Below are positions 1-12,270 of a stretch of DNA of 64,000 nt, in pieces (positions within the stretch are counted from its first letter, which is position 1; each line of letters begins with the position of its first letter). The stretch covers positions 1-64,000 of the forward strand of contig JAWPHD010011269.1 in the NCBI GenBank assembly GCA_037043455.1, read 5' to 3'. Made by a program: the position numbers and the translations under genes. The notes under the pieces were generated by a model, which saw only the letters and a list, made by a program, of their open reading frames with translations, had not been told where the DNA came from and made no database searches. The DNA comes from Cyrtodaria siliqua. Its lineage: Eukaryota; Mollusca; Bivalvia; Adapedonta; Hiatellidae.

Positions 1-50
1 TCGTCCTTGAATGCTGCTTTCCCTGTCCGATATTTGTATCTTTCTTTACG
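1..50 (+). mobile_element. 3' end of an RT element (third copy in window)
   Basis: The reverse complement of this stretch matches the 3' ends of the RT-element copies at 13018 and 32199, sharing the core ATCGGACAGGGAAAG. The element would read on the plus strand here and its body lies outside the window. It abuts polymerase-relic sequence at about position 48-50, so it appears inserted into that relic. Confidence 0.6.
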
Positions 51-325
51 AAGTAAATTATACCCATACCTTTTAGATAATGAGGTCGATACAAAGGAAT
101 GCAAAGGTATTAAACATATGTGTTGTTAAGAAACCAATAACACATGATAACTATAAAAACATTTTATTCACGGCGTCGGAAAGTTATCATCAGATGGAAG
201 CTAATAGATAAAAAAAACAACACATGAACTAAACAGTTATGTAATAAATAAAAAAAGTTTATCAGCATATGATGATAAAAGATAGATACTAGATAACGGT
301 CAAGATACTTTAGAATATAGGTATG
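48..325 (+). pseudogene. Relic of Polinton DNA polymerase B C-terminus
   Basis: Aligned by eye with the C-terminal coding end of the polymerase at 24194-24500 (opposite strand), this stretch keeps the same order of words, for example AAAAAAGTTTATCAGCATATGATGAT and the preceding Lys/Val-rich coding segment. It has substitutions and indels and no usable reading frame. It belongs to a second, older Polinton copy of the same family in the opposite orientation to the one at 23791-39393. Nothing functional is expected. Confidence 0.75.
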
Positions 326-339
326 GTATGGTATATGTT

Positions 340-545
340 TAGCGATGATGAGGACTATTGACCTGTTCCGTATGACTTTGTTTAATGAGAAAAAAGAGGC
401 AGGATTAAAATAATCTAAACTATAGTGTAGACAAAATATTATTTGTATTGAATTGATAAACCGGTTTGGTAAGTAGTATAGATTATTGGGATTTCAGCAA
501 AGTTTTCCCCGAACAGGTTTGCTTGAGCAATTTAAAATTTGTTTG
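340..545 (+). repeat. Degenerate Polinton terminal-repeat remnant
   Basis: Downstream of the polymerase relic the order seen inside the intact terminal repeats is retained: a segment like AGCGATGATGAAGACTACTG, the CCGTCTGACTTTG-like word, then AAACCGG, AAGTAGTATAGA and TTTGCTTGAG. The stretch between the polymerase stop and the terminal palindrome is shortened. Only the inner arm of the palindrome can be recognised; the outer arm is absent or too decayed to see. Confidence 0.7.
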
Positions 546-699
546 CAGATTTAATAGCAAATATGTCATTTATTTTAAGACTGATTAGAAGTTATTCTGA
601 TCAGTTTTCTCGAACAAGTTTTAAATTTGCGATGTAGCCATGGTTGGCAAATGTATCACTTGCTCTTTGAGAAGGTGGGGGAAAATGGGCTCATAACCC

Positions 700-2760
700 C
701 ATAATTTGTACTAATTCCTCTCAGAAAACCCTCCTCTCAGCAGAGGCAATGTAGTTTCATGAGCGTATGTGTTATATTTACGGAGTTATTGCGCTGGATG
801 CGTAGTTCTATACGAGGTCATGACTACCTTGTCATTTGACCTAATGAATCCAAAAGCAACAATGTTTCTTCCTCTGACCAAGAGCAATGTACCTATGAAG
901 TTTCATGAGTATCGGTGTGACGCTTTCGAAGTTATCGTTCGGAATGCATATTGTCACATGAGGTTATAGCGACCTTGACCAGCAAGACCTACTGACTGGT
1001 TTGGTTTAAAGGTTTTAAAAGTAATGCGTATTTCCATATAAGGTCATGGCGACCTTGACCTTTTACCTGCTGACCCTTAAAACAATATGGTTCAGTATCT
1101 TACCAAGAACAATGCACCTATACAGTTTCATGAGTGTGGGTCAGTGTAATGGCTTCGAAACTGTCTGACGGAATACGTATTTCCATATAAGGACATGGCG
1201 ACCTCGACGTTTGGCATGCTGATACCAAAAACAACATGATTCATCCTCTCACCAAGGGCAATATACCTAAGAAGTGTCATGAGTGTGGGTGTTATGGTTT
1301 GAAAGTTATCGCGGGGAATGCGTATTTCAATATAAGATCATGGCGACCTTGACCTTTGACCTACTGATCTCCAAAACAATAGAATTCCTTTTATCACATA
1401 CTCTCACCAAGTGCAAATTTCCTATGAAGTTTCACGAGTTATCGAAGTTATTGCGCAAATACGTATTTCCGTACAAGGTCATGGCGACCGAGGTTGGGGG
1501 TGTCCAGCGGGGGTCGGGGTGGGGGAGGGGTACAGGGGGACACAACTCTCTGCTGATTCTGCTCAAATTTGGCTGGTTATTACACTTGTTCAAGCGTTCA
1601 TTGATATAAACACTCAGATCAGGTTTGGTAAAGATCAGATGGAAAATAAAGTTGCTAAAGCGCTAGCGAGGCACACTATAGCATTTTAAAATAATACAAG
1701 GGTCAAAACTCTGCTCAATTTTGTCCAATATGTCTAGTTTTGAAACTCGTCCGACCTTTTAAGATATTAACATCCTGAGATCAGGTGGAAAACAAAGTCT
1801 GGTAAATATCAAGTACAAAACGAAGGTGATAGAGTATTAACAAGACGCACTATGGAATTTTCGGTAAAATAAAGGCCATAACTCTTGTGTTACCACTCAG
1901 ATCTAGATGGGTTTCGAACTTGCCTGAGCTTTTATATATATCATATTGCTGGCCAAGATTGGTAAAGTAAAGAAGCTAGAGTGCTTACAAAGCATAATAT
2001 AGCGTTAATATAGCGTTTTTCCAATATATCAAGGGTCATAAATCGTGTGTTATAAATCCGCTTTAGATGGATTTCAAACTCGTTCGAAATTTTAGTGATA
2101 ACACCAATCTAGCAAAGCTTTCATAAATATCGGATGCACGATGAACGTGCTAGAGCGCTAACAAGTAAATAGCAGACGACGGACGGATGACGGACGAAAA
2201 ACGGCCACAAAAGCTCACGTGGGCATTCGGCTCAGGTGGGCTACAAAAACATGTCAACATGTGTCGACTAATTGTTGAGAAGATATTGAGAAGATGTTCA
2301 AACATGTCCACATATATATCTCAATATACAAACGTGGTTCACCGGTGCGGCGTTACTTTATGGTATACTGGGAACATTTTTAAAAAAAGTTGATAATCTA
2401 GGATATCATTTCTGAAAAATAACTATCATCACAATGAACCATGAGATTAAGATTTGTTAAGGTTTGGGTTATTTTATTGACACAAATAATAAATTACTTA
2501 TAATATACGAGAGTTTATATACAGCAACATGCACAATTAAGCCTCTATGCCAAGTTCATGTGCTTATCAATAAATGCTGAAAAAAGGGATCCCTTGGAAG
2601 CAACCAAAACAAACAAGAGACACACGTTTTTGAGTTAACCTCTTGACAAGATTACATTTTCTTCACGGAAAGGCCAAACATATTGGTATAAGAACTTATT
2701 ATATATAAAAGTTATCGCACGACTACTATATTGATATGTGTAACTTATTCAAAGTGACCT
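700..2760. repeat. Degenerate ~165-bp-unit repeat, proximal copy
   Basis: Diverged units recur with the words CAATGTACCTATGAAGTTTC, TTTCGAAGTTATCG, GCGTATTTCCATATAAGGTC and GACCTTGACCTTTGACC. From about 1560 the units change to a different non-coding sequence, and near 2170 there is a short GACGGACGGATGACGGACG tail. The same succession of blocks is found in the same orientation at about 61240-63540. No open frame looks like a protein. A G-rich tract lies at 1494-1545. Confidence 0.7.
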
Positions 2761-3407
2761 TGATCAAAGGAAGAACGGACCTCAACATCTTGAAAGTTTT
2801 GATTTGCGGGTAATACAAACATCAGCTTGATGGATAATCTCTCCTCTCCTAAACATGCTAAAGGACTACTGCTTGTTGCCTTTTATAATATAATAACAAA
2901 AACATTTCTAAGGTTTTAGTGTGGATAATACAGTCAAACAATATACATATAAATATACAAGACCTACAAACATGACTCAATTTTATTGAATATATTACTC
3001 CTTCACAAAAGTATTTTTCATACGAATGCAATATACACATATAATAACAGTATTCGAGTTCATACAAGCACACATAACAGGACAGTTAATGGTAGTCTGT
3101 GAATGCTGACAATTAATGAAGTACCACTTAGCATGTAAAAGTTATGTTCATAATTGACATGTCGCCAGTACTTAGATATCTCCGCCCTATTGTTGATGTC
3201 GGAGTATATTGACAATAGTTTATATAACATAGTTGCACGTGCTAAGCACGTGCTTTATACACGTGCTGTTGTTTGTCGGAGGTATCGTTCTGGTTTGATT
3301 GGTTGAAATGGATACATGATTGACAACTGGCGATATGTTAATTGTGTTCCCTTTGCTCTCAAAAACACCACGTACACGTGCATGTACCACAAACGAGGAA
3401 ATATGAT
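2761..3407. other. Downstream flank of B-box gene A
   Basis: No gene is seen. The part around 2930-3085 resembles 17300-17440, the stretch downstream of B-box gene B (shared words such as ATATAATAACAG and the following TTC-rich segment). The duplication that produced the two genes therefore probably included their 3' untranslated regions. A short hairpin-rich GCACGTGCT motif lies near 3236-3265. Confidence 0.45.
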
Positions 3408-5812
3408 TTATTCGAACTCATACACATGTATGTACTTGTCATCATTGCATCCAATTATTAATCTCTTATTCTGATCATCGAATGCAATGCTACGAGGTTT
3501 ATCAAGGCATGATATTAAAATCCTACTTTTCCTAAAATCACTAGACCGTATCTGATGTACATCATTGGAATCTGTGCCACATGCATATATATTTCCTTCA
3601 CTGTCAATAGCAGCATTTGCTATATTTGACATCTGTCTACCTCTGGTGCCTTTGTAATACCAGAGGAGATTACCATCCATATCGAAATAGCGTAGGAAAT
3701 ACATCTCGCCAACAATAATTCTTTCACCATGAGACAATAAAAAACGAGGATCTTCAAGTTTGATTTCATTGCCACTAAAACCTCCAAACCAGTCTATAGT
3801 TTGTATTATCCTTCCATTTCCTATTTCTCTAATTTGAATTTCGGCAATATTGTCCATGCTATTAATGTTTGTGTCCCAGTCCCTCTCTGCAAACAACACG
3901 GCAATGTGGTCACCATATTTTGTTAAACAACGACAAAACCGTTTAGTAGCAAATCCACCGCGGCATTCAAAGTAATTTTCTTTGATAGCAAATCGATCAA
4001 TTCTTTTCCAACTTTTATATGCAATTGCAACATCTGAATCACTGAGCAGGCAAATAGCGCTTGGCAAGTCTGTTAAAAGAAACACAAATAGAAGGGTAAA
4101 ACTTTCATTTAATACTTTGATTTTGCCATTGTAACTGTCTGTCAAAACAATTTGTCCAGTTGGAAGAACGACACATCCATTAATATTACAAGAAGTATTA
4201 CCGTCCTCGTCATCTGGTTCACTGACATCGTACGTATAACCCGACTCTAAGTTGCGTTCCATCAGGGATTTAGTCTTACTCTTCAGTTTGAATTTGTCAT
4301 CCGGTTCAACATTTGTATACGTTTCAGTCAGTTTGCATCTGTCATCCGGTTCAACATTTGTATAAGTTTCAGTCAGTTTGCATCTGTCATCCGGTTCAAC
4401 ATTTGTATCAGTTTCAGTCAGTTTGCATTTGTCACCCGGTTCAACATTTGTATCAGTTTCATTCAGTTTGCATCTGTCATCCGGTTCAACATTTGTATAA
4501 GTTTCAGTCAGTTTGCATCTGTCATCCGGTTCAACACTTGTATCAGTTTCATTCAGCTTACAATTGTTGTCTGGTTCAACATTTGTATTAGTTTCAATGA
4601 GTTTACATTTGTTGTCTTGTTCAACAGTTGTATTAGTTTCAGTGAGTTTATATGTGTTGTCTAGTTCAACATTTCTATTAGTTTCAGTCAGTTTACGTCT
4701 GTCGTCTGGTTCAACTTTTGTATTAGGTTTAGTTTGTGTTTCTCGCTTTCTCTGTTTCATAGAAATATTGTCCCTAGCGTCTATTTCTCCCATACTTTGC
4801 AAATCTATGCCACTGGTATCTGTGGTGGGCGTTTTATTTTGTTCTGTTGCTTTATCTTTTGCATTGGTTGTTTCGTCGAAACTTCACTCGCAGTCATGCC
4901 ATCAAAATAGCTACTCTTTTCAACACTGTATTCGGTATATGCTGAATCTTTGCTCAGTAGTGTATCTTTTATAGTTTCTATTGTTCCAATCTTAGTAATG
5001 CCCAACAAATCGACGTTTGGTTTAAATGCAACAAACACTTCTGTTTGTCGGTTTATTTGATTTTCTTCTTCCAGCATGGACTTTATTTTGTTTGATAAAC
5101 TATTCAAAACAACACTGACCTGTCGATGGGTCCCATGCTTTAATGTTGTTTCAAACAAATCGAGGTGCTGTTGTTGCAAATTTCCCATAGTGACAGCTTT
5201 TGTAATTTCTGCTCTTAATTTGATTACTTCTTCCTGAATAATCGTATCACATTCTTCTTCAGAACGTTCTTGGAGTTTTGTCAAAACATTTTGAATTTGC
5301 TGAACAAAGCATTTTCTTTCCACACTGATGGTTTTACTTTCTCCAAGAAGCCGTTGAATATTCCCTTCTTTTCTTTTTCTCAAAGAAATTGTACTTTTTC
5401 GAAGGGCTGAAAGATGTTCTCGTAGTACGTTTTCGTTTTCTGTGTCAGAACCTCTATCTAAAACACCAGTTATATCTTCGTAACGTTCACATGTTCTGTG
5501 GATTCTTTCAACACATACAGCACATATATACTCGTCATGCTTCAAACATTTATATTCTACCTCTTTCTCCGGATGATTTGGACAGGCAAGTATCTCTCCG
5601 AGCTGCTGAAATGGTGTTTTACTTGTTGGTATATCGCCGTCCTTTAGTATGGTGTGGTATCTCGTAGCCTTGGCTTTCCCATGATGTTTTAAGCAGTCTT
5701 CGCATAAGTACTCTACACACGAGATGCAAAATCCAACTGCGTGTTCAGTTTGATGATCAAATGCACAAGGATCACAACAGTGTATATCCATATTTGCCCT
5801 TATTTCTTCCAA
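3408..5812 (-). pseudogene. B-box (TRIM-like) protein gene A, frameshifted
   Basis: Single-exon gene encoding a TRIM-like protein without a RING. It starts at 5812 with two B-box zinc fingers (residues about 11-110, with Cys/His pairs in the CCDPC and CPNHPEKEVEYKC segments). A coiled coil and a linker follow, then a repetitive Thr/Glu-rich segment, and a C-terminal beta-propeller (NHL-like) region ends at 3408. The first frame stops at 4805-4807, while the next frame carries on with sequence collinear to gene B. That places a single-base frameshift near 4860-4880. B-box/propeller proteins usually act as ubiquitin-pathway scaffolds or RNA-binding regulators; the function here is unknown. It may be a recent pseudogene or contain a sequencing error, since the rest of both halves is open. 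Confidence 0.8.
4285..4725 (-). repeat. 45-bp coding minisatellite in gene A
   Basis: About nine to ten copies of a 45-bp unit encode a 15-residue repeat of the type KLTETNTNVEPDDRC. The central copies are nearly identical; those at the N-terminal side (higher coordinates) are more diverged. All length changes are multiples of three codons' worth of unit, so the frame is kept. Gene B has only one recognisable unit at the same place, so the array expanded after the duplication. Confidence 0.9.
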
Positions 5813-7550
5813 ATTTTAACTTATTTCAGATTGCCCTTGAAACAGTAACATATCCTCACACACTTAAACTCTGTTTTGCTACGAAATAATAATGTATCAG
5901 CTATGTCAACGTAGTACTCCAATATAGGTTAAACAGTTTTTAGAAAACCGATAGCATTTGCTATATATGTTATTGGTTTATTATGAGAGCGCAGACTGTT
6001 CGATTGCGCATGTGCAGACTATTCGATTGCGCATGTGCGGTTTTACAAATTTAAGCAGACGCGGATTCATCCCCCTAAATATGAAACGTGTATGTGTTCT
6101 GCTCTTTAATTTAAAATGGGAATAAATACGTTATAACACACCACACCACTACACATCCAGATCCTAAAATTGGAGAAGGGGTAACAAAAGGAGAAGGTTT
6201 TTGTTTTTTGTATTTTATCTGACCTCCCACCTGAACTCCTGGTTCGGCTCAGGAATGCATTATGCATGCTTTATCTGGCATATATCATTATATGTGCGTG
6301 CATTACTTTAAAGGTCAAATAACAGACCGGACTTGTCTTGAATATGTAGGTCAAAGAGATCAACTGCAGCTTGTTATAATACATGTACTGTCATGTCTTT
6401 GTATTTGATATTTATAAAGGCTGATATAAATGCGCAGCATTTTATAATACTCCACGAACCAAGTGACAACGAATTCAAAAGAATACAGCTGATTGTCATG
6501 ATGTTTTGTTTAGTGATATTCAGTACATAAAACCACACAAGCTATATTTATCACAGCTACCAGTTATGGTAAGATAACCAGGTGCAGGCTATTGGCGCCT
6601 GTACGGTGGTAACCAATGCTTTGAGCAAAACATGGCGGATTTTAACACGTCAAAACATAGTGGGGGGATATAAATCCGTAAGTTGACTTGTATATCCTCT
6701 TTAAAACCTTGTTTTCGATGTCGATTGTTTGTATGAATAATACTGAATTGAATGCAACAGTAGAAAACGTCTAGATGCACGAGAAATCAACGCACGCTTC
6801 ATGTTCAAACATGTTAAGAACAATCCGTGTCTTCTCTTTCAGAAGTTTATTTTATCATCATTTCTTATAAAGTAAATATCAAAGAATGTACTCATGGTTT
6901 TGGATTACCTGAATTGTGCACATTGCCTGCAAATTTTGTATGTAGGTCACTGTACGGCACTTATTTGTTTCGCAACATTTGGGCAGAAATACTGTACATG
7001 GGTAAGAGGAGAGAATTACATATTAAGAGCAATATTTTGAAAAATATGTACGGGTGCTTCAGACAGAAGATAGTATATGTTTTGCAAAGAATATGGTTTA
7101 CAAACAATTGTCTGAGAACAATTGCTGTAAATAATGTATGGTTCTGTGGAAAGCGCAAATGAAATGCAATGGTAAGTTCTGTAATTAAGGCATGTTCCCG
7201 GCTGATTTATGTCAACAACAACTCATGTTAGTATGTCTGTTGAAGTAAAACATTGTAGCACCGTCATCGGGATTTCAAATTTAACCCGCTATCCACTGGG
7301 CCGCGCTGATATTAGTATTATATTTGATCTGCTTATCTACTATCTGTGTATCTTCATTGTGAGGAAAGTCCATTATTTATTTCTGAATATCTTTCTCTTA
7401 TGAACCGCGGCGGTGACTTATTGATGGAACGACTGCCTCGCATGCGGGAGGTTGTGGGTTTATAACATACTTCTAATAGCTCCATTGCTTGACGTTCAGC
7501 ATATAAAGGGTAGTATTCTGACTAACAATGGTTATAAATTATTAAGCGTC
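5813..7550. other. Intergenic, no supported gene
   Basis: The first ~80 bases resemble the region just upstream of gene B, so the promoter-proximal DNA was also duplicated. A 22-bp direct duplication (CGATTGCGCATGTGC) lies at about 6000-6040. I see no gene, RNA or transposon that I can support in the rest. Confidence 0.4.
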
Positions 7551-7554
7551 TAAT

Positions 7555-7715
7555 TATAAATGTTCATACATTAAATAAATGTAGTTATGTATTCGATTAT
7601 ATCCGTTGGAGCAGCAAGTTTTGTTAAACGTCCGATTATAAACGCTGTTACGCTTCTATTTATAAATGTTGTTACGGTTATAACTATTGTTACACGTCTG
7701 ATTATGTTCTTACAA
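7555..7715. repeat. Short block of the 10.4-11.5 kb minisatellite
   Basis: The words CGTCCGATTATAAACG, GTTACGCTTCT, TTTATAAATG and GTTACGGTTATAA occur here and again in the same order at 10415-10500. The two blocks are separated by the repetitive element at 7968-10315, so this looks like one array split by an insertion or a local duplication. Confidence 0.65.
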
Positions 7716-7967
7716 CAACAATTTTCAATGTTTACAACAATGTTATAGTTTATTAAAATGTCACATATAAAATTAAATATATACATACAACACAGTATAT
7801 ACAATTTAAATGTTTTTTTTATATCCAGCCGTATACACGTATGAGGCAATGAGACAACATTATGTACACATACTTTTCACTTTTATAATGATCATACATC
7901 AATTAAGTATAAAATAGATAATAACAATTAATAAGACTAAGTAACCACAGAAAAATATAATAAAAAC

Positions 7968-10315
7968 AAGAGGCCCAAGAGGGCCTGTGGACGCTCTACT
8001 GGCTAACATGGCTCTTATAACATCAATGAAGCGAGTGACTGCCATTTATGTTTTTTTGAAAGTTTCGGGCAAAAAACAGCTTTTTAACTAAATCAAAGGC
8101 CATAACTAAAGAATCTGGTAAAGTTTGGTAAAGATCAGATGAAAAATGAAGGCCCAACCGTATCAACGAGGCAACATATAGCATGTTTAACTAAATCAAG
8201 AACACCTCTGTTTACTGGTCCGACTGGTCGAACATAGAGCTAAAAAAATTGCAAAAAAAATTGCAAAAAAAAAAAAAAAAAATTCAATAAATTGCAAAAA
8301 AAAATTGCAAAAAAAAAATAAAATTGCAAAACATTTCAAAAAAAAAAGAGAAGATATTTCAAAAAAAAAAAATTTCAAAAAAAAAAAAATAATTCAAAAA
8401 AAATAATCTCTATACATGTCTATGTAAAACATGTGACCCGAGGGTTACCATTTGAACAAACTTGGTAAAGGACCATAAACTTACAGCAAATGCAAAATAT
8501 TAAACCTCTGGCTCTTGCAGTTCCAGAGAAGAAGATTTTTTTCATTTTTTCCCTATACAAGCATTTATGTAAAACTGTGACCCCCGGGGCGGGGCCAGAT
8601 GTGACCCCAGGGTCCCCATTTGAACAAAATTGGTAAAGGACCATAAGCTTATAGCACCAGCAAAATATTAAACCTCTGGCTCTTGCAGTTTCAGAGAAGA
8701 AGATTTTTTAAGTTTTTCCCTATACATGTCTATGTAAAACATGTGACCCTTTGGGCGGGGCCAAATGTGACCCCAGGGTCACCATTTGAACAAACTTGGT
8801 AAAGGACCATAAGCTTTTAGCAAATGCAAAATATTAAACCTCTGGCTCTTGCAGTTCCAGAGAAGATTTTTTTTCTTCAGTTTTTCCCTCTACAAGCATT
8901 TATGTAAAACTGTGAATCCCCGGGGCAGGGCCAGATGTGACCCCAGGGTCCCCATTTGAACAAAATAGGTAAAGGACCATAAGCTTATAGCAACATAAAA
9001 ATATTAAACCTCTGGCTCTTGCAGTTTCAGAGAAGAAGATTTTTTAAGTTTTTCCCTATACATGTCTATGTAAAACATGTGACCCTTGGGGCGGGCCCAA
9101 ATGTGACCCCAGGGTCACTATTGTCACTATTTGAACAAACTTGGTAAAGGACCATAAGCTTATAATAAATGTAACATATCAAACCGCGGACTCTTGTAGT
9201 TGGCGAGAAGAAGATTTTTAAAAAAAAAATCCTGTATAAGTCTATGTAAAACTGTGATCCTCGGGGCGGGGACAAATTTGACCCCCGGGTCACCATTTGA
9301 ACAAACTTAGTAGAGGACCATAAGCTGATGCTACATGTATTACATGAGAGCTCTGTGCCATGTGGTTCCAGAGAAGAAGATTTTTTTCAGTTTTTCCCTA
9401 TACAAGCCTATGTAAAACTGTGACCCCCGGGGTGGGGCCAAATGTGACCCCTGGGTCACCATTTGAACAAACTTGATAGAGGACCACAAGCTTATAGCAA
9501 ATGCAAAATATTAAACCTCTGGCTCTTGCAGTTTCAGAGAAGAAGATTTTGTAAGTTTTTCCCTATACATGTCTATGTAAAACATGTGACCCTTGGGGCG
9601 GGGCCAAAAGTGACCCGAGGGTCACCATTTGAACAAACTTGGTAAAGGACCATAAGCTTATAGTAAATACAAAATATCAAACCTCTGGCTCTTGTAGTTT
9701 CCGAGAAGAAGATTTTTAAAAAAAAAATCCTATATAAGTCTATGTAAAACTGTGACCCCCAGGGCGGGGACAAATTTGACCCCAGGGTCACCATTTGAAC
9801 AAACTTAGTAGAGGACCATAAGCTGATGCTACATGTAATACATGAGAGCTCTGTGCCTTGTGGTTTCAGAGAAGAAGATTTTTTAAAGTTTTTTTCCTAT
9901 ATGTCTATATGAAAAACATGCAAAACCTCAATATACAAATTTTGGACCCCCGGGGCACGGCCATTTTTGACCCCGGGGACTTTATTTGAACAAACTTGAC
10001 AGTCTAGGCGTTGGCGTTCATTTTAAAAGAAAAACTGTTGAAATCTGTCCAGCGGTTCTGGAGAAGAAGATTTTTTAAGGTTTCGACCATATATGGTAAT
10101 GGCAGCCATCTTGGATGTAGCGTTGACCTAATTTTAACAAATCTAAAAAGCATTCAACTAAGGATCATCCACGTGAAGTTTGGTCAAAATTAGCCAAGCG
10201 GTTTCTGAGAAGAAGTCGTTTGAAGAAAAGTTAACGGACGACAGACGACAGACGACGGACGACGGACAACACAGCATCCCATAAGCTCTGCTGGCCCTTG
10301 GCCAGTAGAGCTAAC
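7968..10315. repeat. 2.3-kb repetitive element with ~170-bp internal units
   Basis: The stretch opens with AACAAGAGGCCCAAGAGGGCC and ends with GGACGACGGAC tracts followed by GGCCAGTAGAGCTAACT. Between lie roughly ten copies of a ~165-180-bp unit (GTGACCCCAGGGTCACCATTT, GGACCATAAGCTTATAG, CTCTGGCTCTTGCAG, TTTTTCCCTATACA). Poly-A tracts fill 8239-8400. Antisense open stretches recur with each unit and are repeat artefacts, not genes. A related end (AGCTCTACTGGCC plus GTCCGTCGTCCGTCC) appears inverted at 19920-20010. Confidence 0.75.
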
Positions 10316-10404
10316 TAGATAAATCAGTATCGAAACTGGTGCATCCATGCTTAATCGGTCATTAATTTGAAACACGTTACGTGAAATAAAACGACTACAT
10401 TTAC

Positions 10405-11485
10405 AACGGCAAATGTTGTTACCCGTCCGATTGTAAACGTTGTTACGCTTCTGTTTATAAATGATGTTACGGTTATAAATATTGTAACATGTCCGATTAT
10501 AAATGTCAATTAAGGATCTGATTATAAATTGTGTTACCTGTCCGACTCTAAATGTTGTTACTCATCTGTTTACAAATGTTGCTACATGTCTGATTATATA
10601 TATTCAACCTACAAATGTTATTATGCGTCTGATTACAAATGTTCTCACATGTCTGATTACAAATGTTCTCACATGTCTGATTACAAATGTTCAAACAGTA
10701 AATGTTGGTTCGCGTCGGATTATCAATATTCCTACGTATCTGATTACAAATGTTCAAACAGTGAATGTTGCAGCGCGTCTGATTTTAAATGTTCAAGAAG
10801 AAAATGTTGCTACGCGTCCGATTGTAAATGTCGTTATGCGTCTGTTTGCAAATAATGTTACGCGTCTAAATGTTCAGACAGCAAATGTTGTTACGCGTCT
10901 GATTATAAATGTTCAAGAAGTAAATGTTGCTACGTGTCCGATTGTAAATGTTGTTATGCGTTTAATTATAAATGTTCAACCGGCAAATGTCGTTATGCGT
11001 CTGATTATAAATGTTCAACCGGCAAATGTTGATACACATCTGATTATCAATGTTGTTACGCGTCTTATTATAAATGTTTGAACAGCAAATGTTATTACGC
11101 CACTGATTATAAATGTTCATGAATTAAATGTTGTTATATTTCTGCTTATAAATGTTCATGACCCGTCGTATAAATGTTCAAACAGTAAATGTTATTACGC
11201 CACTGATTATAAATGTTCATGACTTAAATGCTGTTACGTTCCTGATTATAAATGTTCATGAACCGTCGTATAAATGTTCAAACAGCAAATGTTATTACGC
11301 CACTGATTATAAATGTTCAGGACTTAAATGCTGTTACGTTTCTGATTATAAATGTTCATGACCCGTCGTATAAATGTTCAAACAGCAAATGTTATTACGC
11401 CACTGATTATAAATGTTCATGACTTAAATGCTGTTACGTTCCTGATTATAAATGTTCATGACCCGTCGTATAAATGTTCAAACAG
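10405..11485. repeat. Minisatellite array (GATTATAAATGTT family)
   Basis: Short words such as GATTATAAATGTTC, CAGCAAATGTTGTTACGC and GTCTGATTATAAATG repeat throughout. From about 11090 to 11480 they form a higher-order unit of about 120 bp in three to four near-identical copies, a sign of recent amplification. The open frames on both strands (Cys/Asn/Tyr-rich) only reflect the repeat. Confidence 0.85.
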
Positions 11486-12270
11486 GGAATAATAGTTTGT
11501 TTGATGTTCTGAGCTACTTTTGGTGTTGATGAGTTGACTGTAGTTTGGCTGTTTTCTTGCACTTCTCCTCTTGTCTCAACTCCAGTAAAGTAGAGAATTC
11601 TATCATCGTCTCTACTATTGTGCAATTGTAAGCTTAATACTTCATCTTGCAAAATATTAATTTCATTTTGCATTTTCAGGTTTCTTTTTTCATTTATCAC
11701 TATTTCATTTTATTTTTTGCCATACCTTGTTTCTAATAGTTTTAAGTATTTTTCAAGTGTATTTCCACATCTTTCTGATCCTTCTAGCTTCCTTTTTAAA
11801 ATACTTATTTCGGACTCAAATTTGGCTTTTCCCTCTACTTTTCTTAGCGTAAGTTCATTGAGTTGAGATTGTAACTGTTGGCATCTTTGTTTTGTTGATT
11901 CAAGATCCTTTTCTAAACTCTTGTTTTTTTCTGGTGTTTTTGGACTTGACAGCAAATGAGCCCTTTCTCTAATAAGTATTTCCTTGTCACAATCCTTTCA
12001 GCTTTTGATTAATATCTTTCTGACTTGCAACTTGATTGTGAACCTCTCTTAGTTGATCCAAAACTTTCGTAAATCCCGATTCAATTAATTCTTCAATACT
12101 AGATTTAGCCTGATCTATTTCATTTGGTGCTTGACTGACTTGTTCATGACTGATGATACTGTTTGGAGACTGGAAGGAGTTGTAGATATCTTGTATATTC
12201 TCTGCACTTAATGTCTGGACAAAGGTATCGTGGGTATTTGTTTCAGTTTGGGTATTTTTTCACATAGATC
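11480..12270 (-). pseudogene. Broken coiled-coil coding relic
   Basis: On the minus strand, fragments in different frames encode heptad-rich segments (11710-11955 and 11446-11700) and, upstream, a Glu/Gln/Ser-rich segment to about 12270. The downstream fragment contains the word DDRILYFTGVE. This resembles the region before the DDE_Tnp_4 domain of some ISL2EU/Harbinger-type transposases, which is only a suggestion. Stops and frameshifts separate the pieces. I cannot name the product. Confidence 0.4.

Noticed and set aside
3232..3270. Regulatory palindrome GCACGTGCT
   Set aside because: Short inverted words of this kind are common here and nothing links them to a gene start.
4313..4974. Plus-strand open frames with Cys/His repeats
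   Set aside because: They are the antisense of the gene A minisatellite.
7395..7465. tRNA gene or SINE head
   Set aside because: A GGTTGTGGGTTT word resembles a B box, but no A box or cloverleaf can be fitted.
10503..11081. A 192-residue Val/Asn-rich open frame
   Set aside because: It lies wholly in the minisatellite and open frames occur on both strands with the same period, so it is a repeat artefact.
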